The notes under the pieces: model-generated | What the model was told of the DNA's origin: nothing | The model's input: only the letters and a program-made list of their open reading frames with translations | Database searches by the model: none | Shown: piece by piece, positions 34,006-45,200 of the stretch | Position numbering within the stretch: position 1 is the stretch's first letter | How the letters are laid out: each line of letters begins with the position of its first letter | Position numbers and translations under genes: made by a program | Source: Norana najaformis | Lineage: Eukaryota; Annelida; Clitellata; Crassiclitellata; Hormogastridae | Direction of reading: 5' to 3' | Assembly: GCA_964023275.1 (NCBI GenBank) | Contig: OZ029914.1 | Span: 14,056,341 to 14,120,340, forward strand | Length of the DNA stretch: 64,000 nucleotides

Positions 34006-36458
34006 AACTTTCTTTTCAATGGCAATATGATCACCAATTCACGAACCCTTTTAATACTGAACTGTTAGTATGTATTTGCTTGTGATGCTAGTAACTTGAA
34101 AATAAGAGTTCATGAACTTTGTTTCAACGCCTTCATTGTATAAAATGGCTTGCAATCGTAACCGTATGAATACGAACATAAAAAACTATATTTCTACATT
34201 AGGTAAACATTAGAAAGCAAATGAAAATACATATTCAGCAAGATAATAAGAACACTAAACATAGTTGCTGAATTGATTAGGGTAAAGTAAAGGTGAAGGT
34301 TTATTTGCTTTCAAACATCTGTAGAAATTGCTCAGAAGCGTCATCCAGAGGTCGGACGATCGTTTGACTAAGGCACAACCACGACCAAAGCAACCAACGT
34401 TAGACGTACATGTACAGTTCCCATATGACTATTAGAACGCAAAAACTGCCCTCGTTTCACCTTTAGCCTGAAATGAACGAATGTTGCGCTCTTAAAGCAC
34501 CTCCCAAAAGCGCTGCTATACACGACTATCTAATTCACCGGAACCAAACCAACTTAAGATAAAGAGATTATGTCTCTTGAGCTGAATTAGTTGAAGCAGC
34601 ACGTCTTTCAATGGAAGATTCTTCCAAGAGGAAGCCAGATTCGCTCGCATAGTGACATGCGGAAACGAGGAGCCTTTAAAATATCCACAAGCACGTAAGG
34701 GTAGTGATTTGCAAACAGGCTGAACTCATAATTAAAGCATAAAGCCCATGATGTATGCCGGCGCAGTGCCGACCAACGTGAATTGTCCAAGTTGGAGAAT
34801 CTTGAATTGAATCTGTTCCTACGCAGAAAGCCATTGCAATGTTTATCGTATGTCTTCGGATATCTGCGAATAGTTTGGCTCTTTGGCCTCTACTCTGGCG
34901 GCACAAATTCAGTGCCAGCTAACAGAATAGACAATTTGGCAGACACATTCAAGTAAACATATTGAATCAAACAGTAAATAAACTGAATGATTTATATAGA
35001 TCCAACATTCTTTAAAATTGAGGTCAATACACTCAGCAAGGTAGATGCACGCCACTATCATGGTCACATTCATTCCTTTCTGGTTGCAGAAGGCAGTGAG
35101 TTTCGTTTCGTTAAGGTCTGACTAGTTCATGACCTCACTCGGAGGTCATGTCCTCACTCAGTCTTCAAGACGGTTACGTCTTAGGTCTCCTACTCTATTT
35201 GCCATTGTTTTAAACCTGGTTCTATCTCCTTTGTGACTGTGGCCCATCAGCACTCTGATGATCAGAAGATCAGGTGATTTTTGTGCGCTTCGGCGTGTGA
35301 CTGCCGACTCGCTAGCTAGTGTGCTTTTCATCGATTTCGTCCAGTTTTCGGGCGTTTTAAGGTCTCTATTTGGATAGTTTGTGTTGTTGGCTCTGCTCCC
35401 CTTTACCTTATTCACTTTCGCAATTTGATCACCTCGTTGCCGGGCCGTAGTACTTTCCGCTCGGCCACTCAGGATCTCCTGTTTGTCCCTCGCATGCGAA
35501 CCGCTGTGGCCCAGTCCAGAAGCTTTGCCTATGTTGGTCCCACTTGCTGGAATCGTCTTCCTCGAGAATTGCGACTTGAGCTCCTTTCTCTTCGCCTCGC
35601 AGTATTCCGCAGGCGCCTGGAGACTGTACTGTTTAAGAGTGATTTTACTTTTTTGGGTCGGGAGCAACTCTATTGAGTTTATCCTCCCAGAGGCGCTATA
35701 TAAATCTCAAATTACAGTAACAATTACAATCAGACGGGAATGATGTGTCCATGGCCCAGCTGTCGAGATTTAGCCATTTTAACATATGCGACATTTTGGC
35801 TTACGAAACATTTTTTGTCTAGTAAAGAAAACAATTCACCCGTAAAGAGCCGACCGATTCGAACATCCTCGTCTAAGGCAATTGTTATTCAATTGTTTTT
35901 CCACGTCGGACCTCGAGATAGCTGCTGCTATCACTCAAAATTTGATCGACATACAAAAATCCTCTACTAGACACATTTGGTTTGCTTCCAACTGTAGGCC
36001 TATGCAAATTAGCATAAGAAAAAGTTGCACTGTAGGCTGGACTGTGGTCTTGGTTCAGTTATTTTCGCTCCAAAATGGTTGCCTCCAGGTCCTGTATTTT
36101 AAAAGATTGAACCAGGATCTTCAGCATTTCATCGAGGAGAGCCGTGTGAAGAGAAGAACATCGAGAATCCAAAATGGTGGGCTAGCCACTGCAAATGAAC
36201 AAGACACATGTCAGGAACAATATCCTGTTCAATAGATTCTAACAAAAGTTTGGACCTCCCTTTAAAAAGATCTAAAAGATTGAAAGCAGGAATGAGAGTC
36301 AAGAACGCAGAAGATTTTTGCACCTACCTTATACATGGCCGATGAAAACACCGCTAAGTATCTGTATTTGAAAAAAGGAGCAGTCTTGGGTCAGTTAAGA
36401 TAAACAACACGACGCTCCCTGTCCTCTGGACAGTCAGTCAGTGTTAGACAGTAAGAGN
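34006..36458. other. No gene seen; array 3' flank, LINE 3' end, dispersed repeats
   Basis: 34330-34940 is paralogous to 23480-24000. 35400-35730 is a CR1/L2-type LINE 3' end: plus-strand peptide with RSFAYVGPTCWNRLPREL and FRRRLETVLF, then ggcgctatataaatc and a degenerate gattac-type tail. 35870-36450 is a third copy of the 18180 segment. Confidence 0.6.
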
Positions 36459-36468
36459 NNNNNNNNNA
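36459..36468. other. Assembly gap (10 N)
   Basis: Ten Ns. The sequence on the left is array flank and that on the right is not recognisably so. The gap length is likely nominal, so array copies may be missing here. Confidence 0.95.
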
Positions 36469-39400
36469 GTCAGAGCACATTTTTTGAGTTTGCAACTTGG
36501 GGTGTTGAAATCTACAAGTATTTTGTCACGTTTCGGATTTGAATGTCTTCCAACAAGCCATCCAATCATCGCATCCCACGAACTAAAGACTTAGAATTCT
36601 ATCCACACGACATTTGGTTTAGGACTGCATATTAAGCTCTATCTCTTACAAAATTACTTAACAATTCATCACGAGGTGTTTGTTCTGTTACAGTCTAAGC
36701 TGGAAATGAATGAAGATTAAGCAAGATGGATGTCATCGAAGCTTCTGAACTGAAAGCAAGGATCTACGAACGTGTCTCTGTGTGGCAATGGATGGGATTT
36801 GGCGGATCATATCTTGACAGTTCGAACCTGTTAGCACACAGCGCTAAACTTGGCTCCAACCACAGATGTAAAGCATATATCTTAGTAGGAGGAAGCAAAA
36901 CGCCTCGAGACAGTGACCGAGTCATGCTACTGAGTCTTCTTTAGCCTGGTCTTTTATTTCTCAGATTTTATCGGCAAATGCACCAATGGATTCTTACTTT
37001 GTTCCCTTATAAGCATTGACCTGCATCGCTTAAGAAGATAAATGTAAATGTATATGTAAACGGTTTTATATAGCGACCGTTGTATAACCTCTTTTCAATG
37101 AATTTATTGGGTAAGATTCTTCACCGAGATGACGGGCAAAGGATATCTAGCTTGCAATTTTGTACATAGTCAGAAAGATATAGCGTTCCGGCGAAGTTCT
37201 TTTGCCGCAGCTCAATGTTGAAGCTTTTTCTGCGAGAGACAGTTTAGGATTAGGCCTACTTTACTTTTCTCTGCAGATTTTGTAACATTATAATCTGCAC
37301 CCAGTGTTTCCTGCTCACGATCGCCGACAAATGTAGGCCTAATCGACGTCTATTTCTCACTTTTAGGCTTCAAAAAGTGACTGAAAAGAGACTTTTAAAT
37401 TAGATATTGGCTGAACAGGATAGGTCGGATTGAAGGAAAATAGGTCTTCGAATGAAGTTAGATCTAAAGGTTTCGGAATTCGAGTTGTCAGGTTTATTGG
37501 AACGGATCAATGAATGTACTTCTTCGAATGATTTCCCTGGCAACCTTCGGCATGAGCTTCTCTGCCTTTCTCCCTCCCTTTTTCGCAAGCGCTTGAAGAC
37601 CATTCTGTTCCCCAGCGTTCTGGGTTGTGGGGTTGGGAGCACCTCTGGTGAGTTTATCTTGAAGCGGCGGTTTATAAATTCTTGATTACGATTACGAATT
37701 GTAATTACAGATTTATATGGCGCCTCTTTGAGAGAGGAGCTCTCGACTTGACAGCAATATGACTTTAGGTCGAACGGTAATAAAATCCTGGTGGGTTGGA
37801 ATTCGTTAAAAGTAGCCAATCGTGCAGGTCATTGTAATAAGTTGTTTGTCTTATTTGATTTCAAACTAGTATGCATTATATGTCTAATGTTATCAAATGA
37901 CAATATTCGATTATTAATTGTCCAACGTTAGATAACTCGAGATATCTACCTCTGCGCAATTTTTAAGCTTTCCGATGCGATAGTTTTCCATAACTTTGCT
38001 TCATAAAATGAGGCCAGTTTCGTGCTTTATTAATTGTATTTACTATTGCAATTATAGCGAAATGAGAAATGTATGCATTTTATTAAACTGGACTAATTAG
38101 TCTCTGCAGTCGTTAGTAATTTGAAAGCTAAGTAACGATAGTAGATTACAACTTTGTACCGCGATTTTAGTTATCGTTTTACTCAAAGGTAGTTCCGGCG
38201 CCAGTTGTAAGGCTAACTGGCTAAAGAACCAAAATTTTGGCTCACCCTCCCGACCCAAATGAGCCATCCCCAGTGTCACAAGTCTCTTGTATAATCGAAC
38301 GAATCTTGCAAAAATAATCTACAAAAAGTAGTGAAGTGCTTAATTGCTCTAAATCGCTTGAATTTCTTCTTAAAATGTATACCAATATTGCTAGACACTG
38401 GGTCTACGGCCAGGAGCCTCAATCTGCTCTATTTCCAACCGACATAGTAATAACTGGCGACTTTAACACCTATGCCGATACAAATGATCACATCCAATTC
38501 CTTCCATAAACATTTTTCGGTCTTAATCGTAACCCCTAGGATGTACTGTACATCGCCATCGAAAGCCACGTCTCGGGGACCAGCTTATCCACAGGCGCTC
38601 AAAACAAAATCGATAGGCAAAGAGGTTTCGGTTCCAGGTCGAGATCCAAAAGTCAGACAGAGAGACAGCGTGGCAGCTACGGTGGGTGGTGTTTGGAATT
38701 GGAGCAGAAAGAGAGATAAGAGGAGGAAATGGAAATGGATTCGGGATATGATATGTGAAAGAGGAATGTCTAAACCAGCGTCTAACTCGTAGATGCTGCA
38801 GTCAATGGGTCAATAAACTCTCGGTTAGACTGCCAACAGACAATGGTTGGCTGCTAATCTGGATTTGTCAGGGTCCTCGGAATCTTGACCGGCCAATTGG
38901 TCAAGTCAAGATTTCAGTCTTGATCGGATGCTCTGGTTAAGATTATTCTACAATTATATCTATCCTGACTCCCCTTCTTCCTCTTATTCCTCTTTCCGCT
39001 CCAATCCCAAACATCACCCACCGTAGCTGCCACGCTGTCTCTCTGCCTGAGTCTTGGATCTTGACCTGGAACCAAACACTTTTGCCTTCCGATTTTGCGT
39101 TGACTGAGCGCCTGTTAATTAGCTGGTCCCCGTGATGTGGTTTTCGTTGGGCCCTGTAGAAATCTCGGGATTACGATTAAAAGACAAAATAATTTTCAAA
39201 CGAATTTTTCAAAAGATAAACATTAAAACAGTTTGAAGTTTTAAAATGTCTGAATCGCGAGGTTAGTGGGCGACATACACGGGTAAGAAAATCGAAAACT
39301 GCAGGTTGTTTATTACTCCAGAAGGATACTAGGCTTACCGTTTAATTGCGGCAGTAATAATTAACGCTCAAAATTCACCGTTGACTCAAAGACGGCCGGA

Positions 39401-40000
39401 AAAGGTGACTCGATGACACACAGACTCAGCCTCCTTGAAGAACTTCAGAAATTCGAAGTCAATGTCACGATTTAAACTTGCTGCTTTTGAAAGCACTCCT
39501 TTCATCTGGTAAGCCATTCCGATGTCAGTGAGTCGATCCGTCCACACATCACGTGAATTAATTCGTTACCACAATATCTTTAATGTAAATGTACACGGTT
39601 TTATATAGCGCCAGGATGGTCTAGACCCTGCTCATTTTGCAACGAATTTCTCGGGTGAGACCTTTCACCACAGCTGCCCGTTTGAATGGGTGCTACGCCA
39701 ATTAAGGTCCCCGTGTACGAACCGTGCTGCGGGTTGGAATCCTTCGATCTTCTAGATATAATAGATGTTGGCTATTTCTTTGTCGGCTACATGCTTTTTA
39801 AGTAGCAAAGTTAGAAACGATATGAATTTGGGCATAAAAGGAAATCGGAGAACTTGATAACCAGCCTGTGCACAATCTGCTAATCTACTGTTTTCGTCAG
39901 GTCCATTTCAGCAAACACTTCAAACGACGGTAATCAGCCTTCATCTGGAGTTAAGGCTATTCGAGTAAATATTCTATAGGCTACGAAATAATCGTAATTG
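36469..40000. other. No gene seen; dispersed repeats
   Basis: 37440-37690: CR1/L2-type LINE 3' end (plus; SPSLFRKRLKTILFPS). 37055-37140 and 39590-39745: copies of a repeat with ggttttatatagcg and ccctgctcatttt that also occurs near 9890 and, inverted, at 63120-63230. 38525-38745 and 38945-39182 form an inverted pair of the gattac-tailed element. No supported ORF. Confidence 0.55.
38525..39182. repeat. Inverted pair of a gattac-tailed short retroelement
   Basis: Minus-oriented copy 38525-38745 faces plus-oriented copy 38945-39182; both contain ccaccgtagctgccacgctg and ctggtccccg. Related minus-oriented copies lie at about 39995-40080, 41445-41690, 45565-45745, 53790-53870 and 61710-61950. 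The 3' end (gggcgctgtagaaatctcg plus an ATTACG tail) resembles the LINE 3' ends, suggesting a SINE, or a LINE 3' fragment, using that LINE's machinery. Confidence 0.65.
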
Positions 40001-40111
40001 TAAACTCGAAATTTCTAAAGCGCTACTTAAAAGCTAAGCGCATGGTACCAGCCTATTCACAAGCGCTGCGTCAAGTCAGTGGGGTTGACGAAAGAGTGAC
40101 GATCTGTATGA

Positions 40112-40924
40112 TTACTTCACTTTGTCATTGTCGGTCACCAAGTGAATAAATTCCGAATTGGTTCCGTCTCCCTGGAAAACGATTTTACCGACAATGTTGA
40201 CGTTTCCATTTATTTCCAGGAATTCGGACAATTCCCGTTTCTCAAAGGCGACACCTGGCGACGAAACTAGACTGCACAGAATCGATCGACGCAGTTGCCT
40301 CAACTCACTGGATCTCACTCTGATTTTGCTCATTCGACGGCAGATGTCGCGACTGGTCAATCCACCGGTATCGATCTCGATGTAGCGCTCCCGGTAGTTC
40401 TCCAAGATCCCGATGTGCTCTTCCATCTCCTTTTTCTCCTCTTCAACGTCCTTGACCACCTCCTGTTTGAACGCGTTCAGCTGCGATACTAGCGACGCTA
40501 CATGTTCGTCCACCAGTTTCTTCAGCTCCCTTCCTCGTTTCTTCACCTCCCTTTCCAGCTTCTCCACCTGCTTCAGAAACCTCGCCGTCTCGTTTTCCAG
40601 GCGGATCCCCTTGTCGCGATACGCCGACAGACATTCGGGTAGCTCTTGCTCCGCCTCCGCCAGTTCTTTCCGGAAGTCTTCCGCGGCCTTGTCGACGTCA
40701 GACGTCCTGTGACGATCGTGACTTCGAAGGAAACATTCGGCACAAACGATCCTCATACAATTGGTGCAGAACAACGTCTCCACACAGTACGGGCACTCCT
40801 TTGAATCAGCCTTCGAATCCTTTGGATCAACCTTCGAATCCTTTGAATCAGCCTTCGAATCCTTTGAATCAGCCTTCGAATCCTTTTTCGAAACTTCCGT
40901 TGGAACTTCCTTCACCCTCGACAT
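40112..40924 (-). CDS. B-box zinc-finger / coiled-coil protein (TRIM-like, no RING), 270 residues
   Basis: Single-exon ORF. I chose the ATG at 40922-40924 (A at -3); the frame stays open 38 codons further upstream but without an in-frame ATG. Residues 1-15 precede a run of DSKADSK heptads from a 21-bp tandem repeat (about 40800-40890). A B-box follows with Cys/His spacing CPYC, FCTNC, CAEC, HDRH. Residues about 60-180 are a charged coiled coil (KLEREVKKRGRELKKL and DVEEEKKEMEEH). The last 90 residues match nothing I recognise. The RING expected at the N-terminus of a TRIM ligase is replaced by the Lys/Asp/Ser repeat, so E3 activity is not expected. B-box and coiled coil usually mediate self-assembly. 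No spliced exons were found. Confidence 0.75.
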   Translation of the reverse strand: MSRVKEVPTEVSKKDSKADSKDSKADSKDSKVDPKDSKADSKECPYCVETLFCTNCMRIVCAECFLRSHDRHRTSDVDKAAEDFRKELAEAEQELPECLSAYRDKGIRLENETARFLKQVEKLEREVKKRGRELKKLVDEHVASLVSQLNAFKQEVVKDVEEEKKEMEEHIGILENYRERYIEIDTGGLTSRDICRRMSKIRVRSSELRQLRRSILCSLVSSPGVAFEKRELSEFLEINGNVNIVGKIVFQGDGTNSEFIHLVTDNDKVK

Positions 40925-41099
40925 TTTTCTTGCTGTTTTGTCGACACTCCTGCCAAAGTCCACTGCCGTCAATATGTCTGCCACCCGATGTTTGATACAG
41001 AAGTGTGTACGCGTTTCTAAGCAACCACGTTCTCGCACATTTTCGTGTTGTTCAAAAGCCTCTGCACCCAGGAAACACTTATGAATTAACCACGTGCAT

Positions 41100-42120
41100 T
41101 TCTATTAATACAGCCCAACTAATTAGACCTCCTCAGATATATATGCCTAACTAGGCCAATGTAATGACGCAACAACTTGTGTGTATATGTCCATATGTGG
41201 TCTATTATACAAGCCGAGTTTCAAGACCATTTTTCAAAGACTTGTCGTTTGCTATCTGTCGATCGCACATACGTACCACACAAGTCCACAGTCGTATCTT
41301 GAGCACCCGGTCGACAGCTACTCTCTACAGCAAGCGCAGTAAGCATGTAGTATGCCCATTGACCTATACGCCGATGCACCTGTTCACGTCCAGGTTGTGG
41401 CTTATTTCAGAGATTTAATCTCGGGCTAGCACGGGCCGCACACGGGGACCTTAAACAGTGCCCAACAAAAGCTAAGTCGGGGGAACCATCTCATTCACAG
41501 GCGCTCAGTCAAAACAAAATCGACAGGCAAGAGGGTTCGGTTCCAGATCAAGATCCAAGCCAGGCACGTAGTCAGACAGCTACGAAAGATGGTTTTGGAA
41601 TTGGATCTGCAGCACAGATAAGGGGAAGAAGAGGAATCAGGATAGGATCAGCAGAAAAGGAGTGTTCAGTTTTGAGTGGAAGACCAGCACAGAGATTGCA
41701 AGAGGTGAAATGATGGTGAGTTTGAAATGATAGTCAGACAATTGTTGTATTTCTGGTGGGTCGGACAGCTAAGGCTATGGATTGATTTCCAAATTTTAAA
41801 GATGAGGTGACAGGAGGGCAGAGAAGTGTTAGGGCAGAAGAGGAGCTGTCGAACTGATTTTGTTTGTGGGCAGTGGTGGAACACAAACCCCAGAATACCT
41901 TTCTGTCTGGGGGGTTTGGGTTAATATTCCCGAACGCCAACCACTAGACTTCCATGCACCCTACATTTCACGATGCGACTCTGAATAAAAACACAAACCT
42001 CATTTCAAAAGTTCTTCCAAAATCGGAAAAAATCCACATTAACAATTTCTGCTTGCAATTACACATCTGTTGTATAATAATGTTTAGAATTAAATAATCC
42101 AAGACCTGAAAACAACCAGT
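41100..42120. other. No gene seen between the B-box gene and NOVA
   Basis: Contains one gattac-family element (about 41445-41690, minus) and likely NOVA 3' UTR towards 42120. No clear AATAAA was found on the minus strand close to the NOVA stop. Confidence 0.5.
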
Positions 42121-42166
42121 TACTGACAATCAATCCATCCATCGAACGCATGCACCTCCATCACTT

Positions 42167-42178
42167 TCACTGATGGGT

Positions 42179-42217
<39 letters not shown>

Positions 42218-45200
42218 AGCTGTCTGTTCCTCGTAGTAACGCTTGTATTCTGCATGCTGCACGTACTGCTGGACGAGGTACAAGGCCGACTGAACAGAGT
42301 TCTGGGGGCCCATCACCTTCACCGTATGCATAAAAGGCGCCTTCTGCACAACCTCCATGGTCACTCCGCACCACTGCTGTATCTCCATCAAACCCTTACC
42401 CTCTGTACCCATCATCGCCTGGAGTACGTTCTCCGCCACATCTACCTCCTGCCTGGTCATCGAAGCATCGTTGTTCGGAGGGGGCGGCGGACCACTGGAT
42501 CCTCCAGCTCCATGATCTCCCATTGCTCCTTGATATCCTCCTCCAGATGCCATGGAATAGTTCATGGAGTAACTGCCCCCACTGGCAGATGCCGAGTAAG
42601 CCGCCCCAGAGGCCATGGAGTAATTACCCTGCCCCATCCCTGAAGAGTAACCCGACATGTCCGACTGCATTCCCGAATTTCCATAGCAGTTGTAGTTGGT
42701 GTTGCCATAGCTGTTGTCATAGCTACCTCCAGCGTTGTAACCGTTTCCATAGTTGCCACTTGTGTTGTAAAAGCTGTTGTAGTAGTTGGCATAGTTGCTC
42801 TGATCCTGCGTTTGGTTGGTTGTGTTTGCAGCCGCACTTGTGGCATTTGTGGCCTCTGATCCTTGGGAATAGTACTCAGCTGAGGCAACACCTTGACCCA
42901 AAGTTGTTGGCCACTCCTGGGACATGGTTGGTATCGTTGGAGTTCGTAGCTGGATGAATCCATAGCTGGCCAAGGTATACATAGCTGCTGTGATCTCCCT
43001 TGTGGCTGGCTCATTGTAACCCTTGGCGCGTAGTATGAACTTGAGCGCCTCCATTGCTGGATGACCAGTAACTGGAAGATGTAGAGTGTTGGTAAGATTG
43101 GTGGCAAAGAGGGAAGCGATGGTGCTCTGGGGCAGGATCGGTCCATCAGTGTAGCTGATATTCGGACACGTTCCGCTCTGTGGGTCCTCTACGATCTTCT
43201 CCAAGATCAAGTCCACGGCCTTTTCGCAACTCTCGCGATCACCTGAAACAGAATCAGCATGTGACTGAGATTCAGTTAACTGATAATTATCATGGACTAT
43301 GATTAGCTGGAGATCAAGCAAATATCATCTTCATACCACCTCCAGCTAAAGTCAACAGCCGCACATGATAAGGCTGGAGAGAGTGGATGCACTGACATAC
43401 TCTCACATCCAAACAGTACCCAGGGCATCCAACAAACTGGAGATAAAGCGCCAAATCCACGACATGACAAAATGCCCCCAGACAAAATTTTCCTGATAAA
43501 ATGCTCCACGCACGAAATGCTCCAGGATAATATGTTTCGGACAAATGTCCCAAGGTATAATTAAGGGATATTTTACCCTAGTACCTCTTATAATTTCAGG
43601 CAGAAGGTCCTGACAGCCACGATCACGGCTACTCGTTCTGACAGTAACAATGGTACTTGCCAGGAATAAACAACTTTATGAAGATGATTTAAACAATGTA
43701 TAACAAAACTCAATTGAAGTACACTGACAAAAACAGAAATCACACACAGGCTTATCATAGCACCTTTGTAACTTCCATAAAAAGTGCAATATAAATCACC
43801 AGATACGTACATACATCCTAACTGGTACTTATACACATACATAAATACAAACAATGAGTTTGTAGGCATCTCAAAGGCGCTATATAAACTACAAGAAGAT
43901 TAACATATTAGCATATTACAAAGCAGGTTTTAAAGAACAGATCAGACTGTGATGGCTGACCGGATACGGTGATGATCCTTTCCGAAAGAGGTTTCTCTGT
44001 GTTGGTTGACTTTGGAGACACCTGGATGAACGCATTCGTTGCGTCCTTGATCAGTTTTATGTTATCGCCACTTTTTCCAATGATCAAGCTGGCTGTACTG
44101 TTAGGTACCACGATCTTTGCCTAGTTTCATAAACAACACACTACGGATACCAAGCAGAATTATTCATCTCTTGACTCAGGTGCATACAGGAAAGTCAACT
44201 CAACAACAAGCAGTCTTTGCTTAATTAATGCACTTAATTACTTAATGCACTGGATTATTTACTTAATACCCTTGACTAATTACTTAATGCACTGGATTAA
44301 TTACATAATGCATTGGATTAATTACTTAATGCATTAGATTAATTACCAAATGCATTGGAATAATTACTTAATGCAATGGATTAATTACCAAATGCATTGG
44401 ATTAATTACTTAATGCATTGGATTAATTATCAAATGGATTGGATTAATTACCAAATGCATTGGAATAATTACTTAATGCATTGGATTAATTACAAAATGC
44501 ATTGGATTAATTACTTAATGCATTGGATTAATTATCAAATGGATTGGATTAATTACCAAATGCATTGGAATAATTACTTAATGCATTGGATTAATTACCA
44601 AATGCATTGGAATAATTACTTAATGCACTGGATTAATTACCAAATGCATTGGATTAATTACTTAATGCATTGGATTAATTATCAAATGGATTGGATTAAT
44701 TACCAAATGCATTGGAATAATTACTTAATGCATTGGATTAATTACCAAATGCATTGGAATAATTACTTAATGCACTGGATTAATTACCAAATGCAATGGA
44801 TTAATTACCAAATGCAATGGATTAATTACTTAATGCAATGGATTTTCTAGTTATCTGAGCACTGTTTGCTTAATGATGAACTTTGTTGTTCATGAACTTT
44901 AACATCATTTATGCTATCACAGAGAGCACCTGTGATTAATTTACCTTGAAGTGGTGCTACACAAATTTCTGATTACAAATACAATTGCAACTGCCCGGCT
45001 TTTAGAAGAGAAATCAGTTTTAAAAATCTGTAATTTTGTATACAACACTGAAAGGCATCTGCATTTGAGCTAGGGTTAAAATATTCATCAACGTCAGAGT
45101 ATCCTCATTCTGTCACCAGATATACCTCTATAGCTTTATTACATTTGACACAGAAACATGTAACATTACAAAGACATCAGTGATTCCAGTGACCACTGAC

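Noticed and set aside
35158-35667. Minus-strand 169-codon ORF
   Set aside because: Antisense of a LINE 3' end whose plus strand gives the recognisable RT-terminal peptide.
40925-41038. Longer N-terminus for the B-box protein
   Set aside because: The frame is open but has no in-frame ATG there; the ATG at 40924 has good context.
42173-42957. Plus-strand ORFs rich in Leu, Ser and His opposite NOVA
   Set aside because: Shadows of the NOVA last exon; the Leu run is the antisense of the CAG tract.
44350-44850. Plus-strand ORF of 166 codons ([14 protein letters not shown] repeats)
   Set aside because: Pure product of a 21-bp minisatellite; no start context, no domain, and antisense to a NOVA intron.
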